A stretch of 64,000 nt of DNA from positions 62,001 through 126,000 of the forward strand of contig NZ_JACHZF010000010.1 of NCBI RefSeq assembly GCF_014193375.1, read 5' to 3'. Made by a program: the position numbers and the translations under genes. Positions 28,342 to 38,768 of this stretch are shown here, in pieces. The notes under the pieces were generated by a model, which saw nothing but the letters and a program-made list of their open reading frames with translations, was not told where the DNA came from and did not search any database. Source of the DNA: Halomonas campaniensis (lineage in GTDB: Bacteria > Pseudomonadota > Gammaproteobacteria > Pseudomonadales > Halomonadaceae). Within the stretch, counting starts at the first letter, position 1. Each line of letters starts with the position of its first letter.

Positions 28342-28818
28342 ATGAATTCAATGAATGAATGGCCCAGAGGGCAGTGGCTGCGGCTCTGGTCGGCGCTCCC
28401 TGCGACGCTGGTGCGGGCCACGGCACGACAGCTGGCCGAGCGTTACGAGGTCGAGGACCTGGAGCTGGCGCAGTCCGGCCTCGGGCTGATGCCGCTCTCC
28501 GACAGCGCCCTGGGCGAGACCTACTTCATCGGCGAGGTGCCCCTGGCCCGCTCGCAAGTGCGGCTGGCCAGTCTGGCACAAGGCCCGGTAGAGGGGGCGG
28601 CCACTCTGGTCGACGACCGGATTGGCCTGGTGCGTGATCTGGCCATTCTCGACGCGGCCGTGGGTGCCCGCCTGCCGGGCCACGAAAGTGCCGTCGAACT
28701 GCTGGAGCAGGGCGCAGCGGTGGTGGCCGAGAGCGACCACCAGCGGCGCGCCCTGCTGGCCGCCACCCGCGTGGATTTCGCCCTGCTGGGCACTGCCGAG
28801 GAAGATGACGATGAATGA
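28342..28818 (+). CDS. phnG: C-P lyase core subunit PhnG
   Basis: 158 residues. With PhnH, PhnI and PhnJ it forms the core complex that attaches phosphonate to ribose and breaks the C-P bond. Family features: a WLRLWSALPATL start, YFIGEVPLARSQV, and GRD-like turn ARLPGHESAVE. I prefer ATG 28342 (MNSMNEWPRG), which has AAGG at good distance; an ATG five codons earlier has no ribosome-binding site. It overlaps phnH by eight bases. Confidence 0.9.
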   Translation: MNSMNEWPRGQWLRLWSALPATLVRATARQLAERYEVEDLELAQSGLGLMPLSDSALGETYFIGEVPLARSQVRLASLAQGPVEGAATLVDDRIGLVRDLAILDAAVGARLPGHESAVELLEQGAAVVAESDHQRRALLAATRVDFALLGTAEEDDDE

Positions 28819-29395
28819 TCCCATGACCCTCGAGGCCCCTCGCGATGTTCGTATGGGCGTCTGGCAGCCGCCACGCCAGCAGCGTGCCTTCCGGGGATTG
28901 CTGACGGCGTTCTCGTACCCGGGGCGGGTCGTGCACCTGGCCGACGACGGTGAGTCGGCCACCCTGCTGCTGCTGGCGACCCTCACCGATGGCGCCTCCC
29001 GCCTGGCCGATCCCGAGCGGCGCCTGGCGGAGGATGATATCAGGCGCCTGGGCGTGCGTAGCAGCGCGGTCGAATCCGCCGATTTCGTGCTCTGCGGCGC
29101 CGCCCATCCGCCGCAGATGACGCCACGCCTGGGCTCGCTGGAGAACCCCGAGCAGGGCGCCACCCTGATTATCCAGGTGCCGGCGCTGGAGGAGGGCATC
29201 GAACTGCACCTGACCGGCCCGGGAATCCAGGCCGAGCAGACGCTGCGGGTAGCCGGCGTCGATCCCGCCTGGTGGCGGCTGCGCGACGAGTGGAACGTCC
29301 ACTTCCCCCTGGGCGTGGACCTGATCCTGGCGAGTGAGCGGGCGGTGGCGGTGCTGCCGCGGACCACTCGGCTGACCGTAGAAGGAGTGCACTGA
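28811..29395 (+). CDS. phnH: C-P lyase core subunit PhnH
   Basis: 194 residues. Core subunit without catalytic cofactor. Family-like segments: QQRAFRGLLTAFSYPG near the start, GASRLADPERRLA, and the LTGPGI turn with the LRDEWNVHFPLGVDLILA C-terminal block. ATG at 28811 inside the end of phnG, with GAGGAAG upstream; the stop overlaps phnI (TGATG). Confidence 0.92.
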   Translation: MNDPMTLEAPRDVRMGVWQPPRQQRAFRGLLTAFSYPGRVVHLADDGESATLLLLATLTDGASRLADPERRLAEDDIRRLGVRSSAVESADFVLCGAAHPPQMTPRLGSLENPEQGATLIIQVPALEEGIELHLTGPGIQAEQTLRVAGVDPAWWRLRDEWNVHFPLGVDLILASERAVAVLPRTTRLTVEGVH

Positions 29396-30516
29396 TGGGA
29401 TATGTTGCCATCAAGGGCGGCGGCCGGGCGATCGCCGGGGCCGAGGCCGCCATGGAGGCGCTGCGCTGTGCCGAGGGCGAGGCAGGCACACCGCTGACCC
29501 TCGCCGCCATCGAGCAGCAGTTGCGGCTGCTCACCTCCCGGGTGGTCTCCGAAGGGGGGCTCTATCACCCGCGCCTGGCGGCGCTGGCCATCAAGCAGAT
29601 GCAGGGCGATACCCTGGAGGCGGCCTTCGCGCTGCGCGCCTACCGCTCCACCAAGCCGCGCCTGCTCGACCTGCCGGTGCAGGAGACGCGCCAGATGCGG
29701 CTGATCCGGCGCATCTCCAGTGCCTTCAAGGACATCCCCGGTGGCCAGATGCTCGGCCCCACCACCGACTATGCGCTGCGACTGATGCGACTCGACCTGG
29801 CCGACGAGTCGCCCGAGGCGTTCCGCTCCGTCTCGCGGCGCTTCCTGGACGGCGTTGCCGACAACGACCTGCCCGACAGCTACCCCAAGGTGGTCGACGC
29901 CCTGCGCGAGGAGGGGCTGTTGCCGCCGCTCACGCGCTCGCGGGAAGCCGCCTTCGACATCACCCGCGACCCGCTGGTATTCCCGGTGCCACGTTCGGCG
30001 GCGCTGGCCACCATGGCGCGCGCCGAGACCGGCTCGCTGCTGGCCATCGCCTACTCGAACATGCGCGGCTACGGCGACGTGCACCCCACCATTGCCGAGC
30101 TTCGCGTGGGCTACCTGCCCGTGGTGCTGCCTCATCCAGTCACCGGGGAGCCGGTCGAGGCCGGCGAGGTGCTGGTCACCGAGTGTGAGGTAGTCGCGAT
30201 GTACGAGGGCGCCGACAGCGATGGCCCGCCCACCTTCACCCTCGGCTATGGCGCCTGCTTCGGCCATAACGAGGTCAAGGCCATTTCCATGGCGATCCTT
30301 GACCGGGCCCTGCAGAAGGGCATGCGCGACGGTCCCGCCAACCCCTCGGAGGACCCGGAGTTCGTGCTGCTGCACGTGGACGGTGTTGATTCGATGGGCT
30401 TTGCCAGCCACTACAAGATGCCGCACTACGTCACCTTCCAGTCCGACATGGACCGCCTGCGCACCACCCAGGACAAGGCCGATGCCGCCCAGTCCTCGCA
30501 AGGAGTCGAGTCATGA
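29395..30516 (+). CDS. phnI: C-P lyase core subunit PhnI
   Basis: 373 residues. Family start GYVAIKGGGRAI is exact, followed by EQQLRLLTSRVVSEGGLY and GGQMLGPTTDYALRLMRLD. PhnI is a nucleosidase: it displaces adenine from ATP, putting phosphonate on ribose 5-triphosphate with PhnGHL. One-base overlap with phnH and four with phnJ give tight coupling of the core subunits. Confidence 0.95.
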   Translation: MGYVAIKGGGRAIAGAEAAMEALRCAEGEAGTPLTLAAIEQQLRLLTSRVVSEGGLYHPRLAALAIKQMQGDTLEAAFALRAYRSTKPRLLDLPVQETRQMRLIRRISSAFKDIPGGQMLGPTTDYALRLMRLDLADESPEAFRSVSRRFLDGVADNDLPDSYPKVVDALREEGLLPPLTRSREAAFDITRDPLVFPVPRSAALATMARAETGSLLAIAYSNMRGYGDVHPTIAELRVGYLPVVLPHPVTGEPVEAGEVLVTECEVVAMYEGADSDGPPTFTLGYGACFGHNEVKAISMAILDRALQKGMRDGPANPSEDPEFVLLHVDGVDSMGFASHYKMPHYVTFQSDMDRLRTTQDKADAAQSSQGVES

Positions 30517-31418
30517 ACGTGAGCTATGAACTGCCGCTGGATGATGCGGCCTACAGCTTCGGTTTCCTTGACGAGTACGCCAAGCGCGAGGTGCGTCGCA
30601 CCATCCTCAAGGCGATCTGCATTCCCGGCTACCAGACCCCCTACGCCTCGCGGGAGATGCCCATGGGGCGTGGCTTCGGCACCGGGGGCCTGCAGGTGAC
30701 GCTGTCGCTGATCGGCGAGGGCGACACCGTCAAGGTCATCGACCAGGGCGCCGACGACTCGGTCAACGCGGTCAACCTGCGTCACTTCGTCGAGCTGACC
30801 TGCCCGGGGGTCGACACCACCGAACGCACCACCGAGGCGAGCCTGATCCAGTCCCGCCACCGTATCCCCGAAGTGGCGCTGAGCGAGTCCCAGGTGATGA
30901 TCCTGCAGGTGCCCTATCCCGACCCGCTGGTGGTGGTGGAGCCCTCAGAGGCGCGGCGCAAGGTGATGCACGGCGAGGCCGACTACTCGCGGCTGCTCAC
31001 CAAGCTCTACGAGGACATCGTGCAGTTCGACGAGATCACCATCTCGCACCGCTATCCGACGCGCATCAACGGCCACTACGTGATCGACCCCAGCCCGATC
31101 CCGCGCTATGACGTACCGCGCCTGGACAACAGCCCGGCGCTGATCCTGCTTGGTGCCGGTCGCGAGAAGAAGATCTACGCCGTGCCGCCCTACACCCGGG
31201 CCGAGCCGCTGGCCTTCGATGATGTGCCGTTTCGCGTCGAGGACTTCCGCGATGCCCAGGGGGCGCGCCGACCCTGTGCCCGTTGCGGCGCCACCGACAG
31301 CTTCCTCGATGAGCTGATCGACGACGACGGCAACAAGCAGTGGCAGTGCTCCGATTCCGACTACTGCCACTCGCGCCTGGCCGAACACGACACCATCCCC
31401 GGGGAGGCGATGTCATGA
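30513..31418 (+). CDS. phnJ: C-P lyase PhnJ, radical SAM enzyme
   Basis: 301 residues. Cleaves the C-P bond of alpha-D-ribose 1-phosphonate 5-phosphate using a 4Fe-4S cluster and S-adenosylmethionine. The cysteine set lies near the C-terminus as C-x2-C-x20-C-x5-C (CARC, then QWQC and DYC), one residue tighter in the long gap than the E. coli spacing I recall. Other family segments: ICIPGYQTPYASREMPMGRGFGTGG split over residues about 30-55. ATGA overlaps on both sides. Confidence 0.95.
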   Translation: MNVSYELPLDDAAYSFGFLDEYAKREVRRTILKAICIPGYQTPYASREMPMGRGFGTGGLQVTLSLIGEGDTVKVIDQGADDSVNAVNLRHFVELTCPGVDTTERTTEASLIQSRHRIPEVALSESQVMILQVPYPDPLVVVEPSEARRKVMHGEADYSRLLTKLYEDIVQFDEITISHRYPTRINGHYVIDPSPIPRYDVPRLDNSPALILLGAGREKKIYAVPPYTRAEPLAFDDVPFRVEDFRDAQGARRPCARCGATDSFLDELIDDDGNKQWQCSDSDYCHSRLAEHDTIPGEAMS

Positions 31419-32245
31419 AGAAGATTCTCGAGGTGCGCGGCCTGACCAAGATTCACGGTCACGGCTGCGCCCAGTGTACCGACAGCACCGGCCCGGAGAT
31501 GGACACCAACATCTGTCCGCACTGTCACTCGGTCGTGGCCTGCCACGGGATCGACTTCGATCTGCACCAGGGCGAGATCCTGGGGATCATGGGCGAATCC
31601 GGCAGCGGCAAGTCCACCGTGGTCAAGACGCTCTACTTCGATGACCAGCCGACTGCGGGAGAGGCGCTGTTCTTCGATGAGGCGCGCCAGTGGGACCTGT
31701 TCAGCCTGAATGCCGCCCAGCAACGCTGGCTGAGCAACCACCGCCTGGGCATGGTCTACCAGAACCCGCATCTGGGGCTGAACTTCAATGTGTCGTCCGG
31801 CGGCAACATCGCCGAGCGCCTGCTGATGAGCGACCTGACTCACTACGGCGAGATTCGTCAGCGTGCCCGGCGGCTGTTGGCGCGCACCGAGGTGCTGCCG
31901 GAGCGCATGGACGAGTCGCCCAGGCAGTTCTCCGGCGGCATGCAGCAGCGCGTGCAGATCGCCAAGGCGCTGGCCACCCAGCCCCCGCTGCTCTACCTCG
32001 ACGAGGTGACCACCGGGCTCGACCTCTCGGTGCAGGCGCGCATCCTCGACCTGATCCTGGAGATCCAGCAGGAGCTGGGCACCGCCATGATCGTGGTAAC
32101 CCATGACCTGGGCGTTATCCGGCTCCTGGCGGGGCGCACCATCGTCATGAAGTATGGCCGCATCATCGAATCCGGCCTGACCGACCAAATCCTCGAAGAC
32201 CCCCAGCACGCCTATACCCAGCGTCTGGTGGCCTCTGCGCTGTAA
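31415..32245 (+). CDS. phnK: C-P lyase accessory ABC subunit PhnK with cysteine-rich insertion
   Basis: 276 residues. Walker A GESGSGKST at about 60-68, signature FSGGMQQRVQIAKAL, Walker B LLYLDEVTTGLDLS. PhnK docks on the PhnGHIJ core; it is not a transporter. Odd: between the first strand and Walker A lies a stretch with Cys18, Cys21, Cys34, Cys37 and Cys43 (GCAQC ... CPHC ... ACHG), which E. coli PhnK lacks, in the form of a small zinc- or cluster-binding knuckle. Starts inside the phnJ stop (ATGA). Confidence 0.92.
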   Translation: MKKILEVRGLTKIHGHGCAQCTDSTGPEMDTNICPHCHSVVACHGIDFDLHQGEILGIMGESGSGKSTVVKTLYFDDQPTAGEALFFDEARQWDLFSLNAAQQRWLSNHRLGMVYQNPHLGLNFNVSSGGNIAERLLMSDLTHYGEIRQRARRLLARTEVLPERMDESPRQFSGGMQQRVQIAKALATQPPLLYLDEVTTGLDLSVQARILDLILEIQQELGTAMIVVTHDLGVIRLLAGRTIVMKYGRIIESGLTDQILEDPQHAYTQRLVASAL

Positions 32246-32255
32246 GGAGCCCGAC

Positions 32256-32981
32256 GTGCACCCTCCCATTCTCGAGATCGAAGGTCTTTCCAAGCAGTTC
32301 CAGCTGCATGACCAGAATGCGCTGATTCCCTCCTGCGCTCGGGTCGACCTGGCGGTCCATTCGGGCGAGCTGACCGCCCTGGTGGGCCCCACCGGCGCCG
32401 GCAAGTCCTCGGTGCTCAAGGCCATCTACCGCACCTACTTGCCGAGCAGCGGCCGCATCCTCTATCGCGATGCCAACGGCGCCATCACCGACCTGGCACT
32501 GGCCAGCGAACACCGCATGCTGGAACTGCGTCGCCAGGACCTGGGCTTCGTGACCCAGTTCCTGCACTGTCTGCCGCGCAAGTCGGCGATGGAGGTGGTG
32601 GCCGAGCCCCTGGCGATGCGTGGCACCTCCCGCGAGCTCGCCGCCGAACGCGCCTGCGAGCTGCTCGACCTGCTCAACGTGCCCGAGCGCCTGTGGCGGG
32701 TGCCGCCGGCGACCTTCTCGGGGGGCGAGAAACAGCGCGTGAACCTCGCCCGGGGCCTGATCGCCAGGCCGCGGCTGCTGCTCCTCGACGAGCCCACCGC
32801 GAGCCTCGACCCTGCCACCACCGACCGCGTGGTGGACCTGCTCAACGCCATCAAGGCGGAGGGGGTGGGAATGCTCGCCATCTTCCACCAGCCGCAACTG
32901 GTGGAGCGGCTGGCCGACCGTGTGGTGACGCTCTCCTCGCCGGTTGCTGCTTCCGCCCTGCTGGAGGAGACGACCCCATGA
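32256..32981 (+). CDS. phnL: C-P lyase accessory ABC subunit PhnL
   Basis: 241 residues. Walker A GPTGAGKSS, signature FSGGEKQRVNLARGL, Walker B LLLLDEPTASLDP, switch His in IFHQPQL. PhnL is needed with PhnGHI for ribose attachment and binds as an ATPase. GTG start at 32256 with AAGGAG upstream; the stop overlaps phnM (ATGA). Confidence 0.93.
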   Translation: MHPPILEIEGLSKQFQLHDQNALIPSCARVDLAVHSGELTALVGPTGAGKSSVLKAIYRTYLPSSGRILYRDANGAITDLALASEHRMLELRRQDLGFVTQFLHCLPRKSAMEVVAEPLAMRGTSRELAAERACELLDLLNVPERLWRVPPATFSGGEKQRVNLARGLIARPRLLLLDEPTASLDPATTDRVVDLLNAIKAEGVGMLAIFHQPQLVERLADRVVTLSSPVAASALLEETTP

Positions 32982-34132
32982 CCGCGATCCTGCTGACCCA
33001 TGCCCGCGTGGTGCTGCCCGGCGAAGTGCGTGATGATGTCGCCGTGCTGATCGAGGAGGGGCGCATCGCCGCCCTGGACCCCGCCGGCCATGCCGGGGCC
33101 ATCGAGCTCGACCTGCGCGGTCGGCTGCTGATGCCCGGGATGATCGACCTGCACTGCGATGCCATGGAGAAGGAGGTGGAGCCTCGCCCCGGTGTGCATT
33201 TCCCGCTGGAGTTCGCCTGCGCCCAGGCCGACAAGCGCAACGCCACGGCCGGCATCACCACCGTGTACCACGCCCTGTCGTTCGCCAACCATGAGCTGGG
33301 GGTGCGCAACAACGCCTTCGCCGCCGAGATCGCCCGGGCCATCGGCGACTGGCGCGCCCACGCCCTGATCGACAACCGTGTCCACGTTCGCTACGAGGTC
33401 ACCGACGACTCGGCGCCGCCGGTGATCGCGGCCCTGTTGAACGAGGGGCATGCCCACCTGATCTCGTTCATGGACCACAGCCCTGGCCAGGGGCAGTTCC
33501 GCGATGTCGAGGCCTACCGCGCCTACCTGTCCCGCACCTACCGAACCGACGGGGCACAGATCGATGCGCTCCTGGCCCAGAAGGCGGCCGCCGCCGAGGG
33601 GGCCATGCAGCGGATGAAAGGGCTTGCCGAGCTGGCTCGCGAGCAGCGCGTGGCCATCGCAAGCCACGACGATGACACGCCCGAAAAGGTGGCGACCGTC
33701 AGGACGCTGGGAGCAGCCATCTCCGAGTTCCCGGTCAATCTGGAGACCGCCCAAGCGGCCCGCCGGCAGGGCATGGCGACCCTGTTCGGTGCGCCCAACA
33801 TCCTGCGTGGCCAGTCCCAGTCCGGCAACATGCGCGCGCTGGATGCGGTGCTGGCGGAGGTGGCCGACTGCCTGTGCGGTGACTACTCGCCGGCGGCCCT
33901 GCTGCCCTCGGTGATGCGCCTCCCCGACCTGGCCGGCATCTCGCTGGCCGAGGCGGTGGCGCTGGTGACGCGAAATCCGGCCCGGGCGGCGGGCCTGGCC
34001 GATCGCGGCGAGATTGCCGTGGGCCAGCGCGCCGACCTGGTGGCGGTGAAGACCCTGGGCGGGCTGCCTCAGGCCGAGCGGGTCTGGTCGGGGGGCGTGC
34101 CGGCACTGGTCGCCCACTTCGACCACGGATGA
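32978..34132 (+). CDS. phnM: alpha-D-ribose 1-methylphosphonate 5-triphosphate diphosphatase
   Basis: 384 residues, amidohydrolase superfamily. Removes pyrophosphate from the ribosyl triphosphate intermediate. Metal-site segments: MIDLHCDAMEKEVEPRPG, the SFMDHSPGQGQF block, IASHDDDTPE, and [13 protein letters not shown] with GAPNILRG. ATG at 32978 overlaps the phnL stop. Length and motifs are normal. Confidence 0.94.
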   Translation: MTAILLTHARVVLPGEVRDDVAVLIEEGRIAALDPAGHAGAIELDLRGRLLMPGMIDLHCDAMEKEVEPRPGVHFPLEFACAQADKRNATAGITTVYHALSFANHELGVRNNAFAAEIARAIGDWRAHALIDNRVHVRYEVTDDSAPPVIAALLNEGHAHLISFMDHSPGQGQFRDVEAYRAYLSRTYRTDGAQIDALLAQKAAAAEGAMQRMKGLAELAREQRVAIASHDDDTPEKVATVRTLGAAISEFPVNLETAQAARRQGMATLFGAPNILRGQSQSGNMRALDAVLAEVADCLCGDYSPAALLPSVMRLPDLAGISLAEAVALVTRNPARAAGLADRGEIAVGQRADLVAVKTLGGLPQAERVWSGGVPALVAHFDHG

Positions 34133-34143
34133 GGAGCAGGGGC

Positions 34144-34731
34144 ATGGGCAGGGAGAACGGCAGCGAGGCACGCCTGATCTACGTGATGGGCGCCTCGGGC
34201 AGCGGCAAGGATACCCTGATGAGCTACGCCAGGCAGCGACTGGCGGATACGGGCGCGGCGTGCTTCGCCCACCGCTACATCACCCGGGAGGCCGGGGCCG
34301 GTGGCGAGAACCACGTGGCGCTGAGCGAGGTAGAGTTCGCCGCACGGCTGGCGCGGGGGATGTTCGCCATGCACTGGGAAAGCCACGGCCTGCGCTACGC
34401 CATCGGCATCGAGATCGATGCCTGGCTGGCGGGCGACATCAGCGTGGTGGTCAACGGCTCGCGGGGCTATCTGGAACAGGCTCGAGCGCGCTATCCGCGG
34501 CTGGTGCCGGTTTCCATCGAGGTCTCCACCGAGACCCTGCGCGAGCGCCTGCTGGCGCGTGGCCGTGAGACGCCGGTGGCCATCGAGCAGCGTCTGGCGC
34601 GCCACGCGGCGCTGCGCACGGAGGGTCTCGCGGGCCACCGGATCGACAACGACGGCACGATCGAGGATGCCGGCGAGGCCCTGGTGCGGCTGATCCGGGA
34701 AGGCCACCGGGAGGTGCTGCCATGCGCGTGA
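34144..34731 (+). CDS. phnN: ribose 1,5-bisphosphokinase
   Basis: 195 residues, guanylate-kinase-like fold. Walker A GASGSGKDT near the start, then HRYITREAGAGGENHVALSE typical of PhnN, and FAMHWESHGLRYAI. Makes PRPP from ribose 1,5-bisphosphate, closing the C-P lyase route. ATG at 34144 with AGGAGCAGGGG upstream. Overlaps phnP by ten bases. Confidence 0.92.
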   Translation: MGRENGSEARLIYVMGASGSGKDTLMSYARQRLADTGAACFAHRYITREAGAGGENHVALSEVEFAARLARGMFAMHWESHGLRYAIGIEIDAWLAGDISVVVNGSRGYLEQARARYPRLVPVSIEVSTETLRERLLARGRETPVAIEQRLARHAALRTEGLAGHRIDNDGTIEDAGEALVRLIREGHREVLPCA

Positions 34732-35489
34732 CCTTTCTCGGTACCGGGGCCGTGGGGGGCGTGCCCCTCTACGGCTGTGACTGCCCGGCCTGCGAGCGGG
34801 CGAGGGGTGACCCGCGACATGTGCGTCGGCCGTCCAGCGCACTGGTCGAGAGCGGCGGTACCCGGGTGCTGATCGATGCCGGGCTGATGGATCTCCACGA
34901 GCGCTTCCCGCCCGGCTCGCTGGATGCCATCGTGCTCACTCACTACCATGCCGACCATGTGCAGGGACTTTTGCATATGCGCTGGGGGCGCGGCGCCGCG
35001 ATTCCCGTCTTCGGCCCACCGGACAGCGAGGGGTGTGCCGACCTCTTCAAGCATCCTGGCCTGCTGGCCTTCGAGACGGCCCGCAAGTTCGCGCCGTTCG
35101 AGGTGAAAGGGCTCCACTTCACGCCGCTGCCGCTCATCCACTCCAAGCCCACCCTGGGCTATGCCATCGAGGATGGCCGGGGCGGGCGCTTCGCCTACCT
35201 CACCGACACCCTCGGCCTGCCGCCCGGGACCATGGGTTTCCTGCAGGGGTGGGGGGCGTTCGAGATGGCGCTCGACTGCACCTTTCCTCCCCGGGACGAG
35301 CCGCGCAACCACAACGACTGGCACCTGGCCCGGCGGCTCGCCACCGAGGCGGGTGCACGCCTTACCTGGCTCACCCATATCGGCCATGAGCTGGACGCGT
35401 GGCGGATCGCCGAAGGCGCCGACACGCCGCCAGGGGTGGCGGTGGCCGGCGATGGCGATATCGTGGAGATCTCGGCGGGTGATCGATGA
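34722..35489 (+). CDS. phnP: phosphoribosyl 1,2-cyclic phosphodiesterase
   Basis: 255 residues, metallo-beta-lactamase fold. Opens the cyclic ribose phosphate made by PhnJ. Active-site motif HYHADH at 74-79, DAGLMDLHERF, SKPTLGYAIE, LDCTF and a C-terminal THIGHELD. The PhnP-specific structural zinc ligands CxCxxC are at 19, 21 and 24. Stop overlaps the following DMT permease gene (ATGA). Confidence 0.94.
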   Translation: MRVTFLGTGAVGGVPLYGCDCPACERARGDPRHVRRPSSALVESGGTRVLIDAGLMDLHERFPPGSLDAIVLTHYHADHVQGLLHMRWGRGAAIPVFGPPDSEGCADLFKHPGLLAFETARKFAPFEVKGLHFTPLPLIHSKPTLGYAIEDGRGGRFAYLTDTLGLPPGTMGFLQGWGAFEMALDCTFPPRDEPRNHNDWHLARRLATEAGARLTWLTHIGHELDAWRIAEGADTPPGVAVAGDGDIVEISAGDR

Positions 35490-36334
35490 GCGCCTCGCTG
35501 GCGCTGGCGCTGTCCGTGACGATGCACGTGATCTGGAACCTGATGGCGCGCCATCTGCCGCGGGAGGCCAACCCGCTATGGTGGGTGCTGCTCGCGCACC
35601 TGCTGCTGTTTGCCCCCTGGGGTTTCTGGGAATTGGCCAGCCGCGCGTCGTGGTCGCTGGAGTTGGTGGCCCTGCTGGCGGTCTCGGCGACGGCCAATGC
35701 GATCTACTTCCTGGGCCTGGCCCGTGCCTACGAGCAGGCTCCGGTGGCGCTGGTCTACCCGCTGGTGCGCAGCTCTCCGCTGCTCATCGCGCTATGGGGT
35801 TCGCTGCTGCTGGGACAGTCGCTCCCGCTGCTGGCCTGGGTGGGCATCGGCGTCAGCGTGGTCGGCCTCTGGATCATGGCCTCGACGGCGCGCCATGCCA
35901 CGGACCGTCGCGCGCTGCCGTGGGCCCTGCTGGCCATGCTGGCGACCAGCCTCTATTCGTTGAGCGACAAGGCGGCCACGCCGCACCTGCCGACGTTCAT
36001 GGCGCTGGTCGGGTTCCTCTCGGTGGGTTACCTGGCCGCCTGGCTGTGCCTGACCTGGCGCATGCATGGCCAGACCCGGCGCTGGCGACCGCCACAGCGG
36101 ATCGGCGCCGTGGCGGGTCTGGTCGGCGGCAGTTGCATCGGCCTGGCCTATGCCCTTGTCATCCACGCCATGCGCGAGCTGCCGGCGGCCGAGGTAGTGG
36201 CCTACACCAACGCCGGCATCGTGTTTGCCACGCTGCTGTCGATCTTCCTGTTCAGGGAGCGCGCCGCCTGGCGGCGGCGCGTGCTGGGCATGGTGGTGAT
36301 TACCCTGGGGCTGGTCATCCTGGCGCTGCGTTGA
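35486..36334 (+). CDS. DMT-superfamily (EamA) permease in the phn operon
   Basis: 282 residues with about ten hydrophobic segments in two EamA halves (for example ANAIYFLGLARAYEQAPVAL in the first and the matching ALVIHAMRELPAAEVVAY in the second). It is not one of the standard phn genes, but its ATG lies in the phnP stop, so it is translated as part of the C-P lyase operon. It could export a toxic by-product or amine, or import an organophosphonate. Direction and substrate are unknown. Confidence 0.85.
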   Translation: MSASLALALSVTMHVIWNLMARHLPREANPLWWVLLAHLLLFAPWGFWELASRASWSLELVALLAVSATANAIYFLGLARAYEQAPVALVYPLVRSSPLLIALWGSLLLGQSLPLLAWVGIGVSVVGLWIMASTARHATDRRALPWALLAMLATSLYSLSDKAATPHLPTFMALVGFLSVGYLAAWLCLTWRMHGQTRRWRPPQRIGAVAGLVGGSCIGLAYALVIHAMRELPAAEVVAYTNAGIVFATLLSIFLFRERAAWRRRVLGMVVITLGLVILALR

Positions 36335-36398
36335 CCTTTTATAGCGGGTATAGCGGGCGCCTGGGGTGGACGGTGGCGGTGCCCGGTCCGGCTTCGGC

Positions 36399-37565
<1,167 letters not shown>

Positions 37566-37568
37566 GGC

Positions 37569-38768
37569 TCAGGCCAGGGGGTCGTGGTCGGGGTCGAGCT
37601 CGACCACCTGCCAGGGCAGGCCCATCTCGCCGATGCGCGCCATGAAGGGGTCGGGGTCGAGCTGCTCGACGTTGAACACGCCCGCGCCCTTCCAGATCCC
37701 TTCCAGCATCAGCATGGCGCCGGTCACCGCCGGCACGCCGGTGGTGTAGGAGATCGCCTGGGACTGGACCTCCGCGTAGCACGCCTCGTGGTCGCAGATG
37801 TTGTAGATGTACACCTTGCGACGCTTACCGTCCTTGATGCCGTCGGCGATGATGCCGATGTTGGTCTTGCCCTTGGTGCGCGGGCCCAGCGAGGCCGGGT
37901 CCGGCAGCACCGCCTTCAGGAACTCCAGCGGGGCGATCTCGGTGCCGTTCACCGTGATCGGCTCGATGCGGGTCATGCCGACGTTCTCGAGCACCTTCAG
38001 GTGGGTGATGTACTTGTCGGAGAAGGTCATCCAGAAGCGGATGCGCTCCAGCCCCTTGATGTTCTGGCTGAGGGACTCGAGCTCCTCGTGGTAGAGCAGG
38101 TAGATGTCCTTCTCGCCGATGCCGTCGAAGTCGAACTTGCGCTTCACTGCCAGCGGGTCGGTCTCCTTCCACTCGCCCTTCTCCCAGTAGCGACCCTTCG
38201 CGGTGATCTCGCGAATGTTGATCTCCGGGTTGAAGTTGGTGGCGAAGGGATAGCCGTGGTCGCCGCCGTTGGCATCCAGGATGTCGATGCGGTGGATCTC
38301 GTCGAACAGGTTCTTCTGGGCGTAGGCGCAGTAGATGTTGGTCATGCCCGGGTCGAAGCCGCAGCCCAGGGTGGCCATGTTGCCGGCCTCGGCGTAGCGG
38401 TCCTGGAAGGCCCACTGCTCCTTGTACTCGAACTTCGCCTCGTCGGGGTGCTCGTAGTTGGCGGTGTCCAGGTAGGGCACGCCGGTCTTCAGGCAGGCCT
38501 CCATGATGGTCAGGTCCTGATAGGGCAGGGCCACGTGGATCAGCACGTCGGGCTTGAACGACTCGATCAGCTTGACCAGGTCATCGACGCTGTCGGCGTC
38601 CACCTGGGCGGTCTGGATCGGGCGATCCAGCTGGGCGGCAATCACCTTGCACTTCGCCTCGTTGCGGCTGGCCAGCAGGATCTCGCTGAAGACCTCGGGA
38701 TGCTGGGCGCACTTGTGGGTCACGACGCCGCCGACGCCGCCGGCGCCGATAATCAGGACTTTGCTCAT
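37569..38768 (-). CDS. carboxynorspermidine synthase (saccharopine-dehydrogenase family)
   Basis: 399 residues. Rossmann start KVLIIGAGGVGGVVTHKCAQ, with the saccharopine dehydrogenase fold; LGCGFDPGMTNIYCAYAQK and DANGGDHGYPFATNF are typical of the carboxy(nor)spermidine dehydrogenase branch. Joins aspartate semialdehyde with a diamine using NADPH. With nspC it gives a SAM-independent polyamine route common in Vibrio and Halomonas. Leader of about 130 bases from a good promoter. Confidence 0.9.
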   Translation of the reverse strand: MSKVLIIGAGGVGGVVTHKCAQHPEVFSEILLASRNEAKCKVIAAQLDRPIQTAQVDADSVDDLVKLIESFKPDVLIHVALPYQDLTIMEACLKTGVPYLDTANYEHPDEAKFEYKEQWAFQDRYAEAGNMATLGCGFDPGMTNIYCAYAQKNLFDEIHRIDILDANGGDHGYPFATNFNPEINIREITAKGRYWEKGEWKETDPLAVKRKFDFDGIGEKDIYLLYHEELESLSQNIKGLERIRFWMTFSDKYITHLKVLENVGMTRIEPITVNGTEIAPLEFLKAVLPDPASLGPRTKGKTNIGIIADGIKDGKRRKVYIYNICDHEACYAEVQSQAISYTTGVPAVTGAMLMLEGIWKGAGVFNVEQLDPDPFMARIGEMGLPWQVVELDPDHDPLA

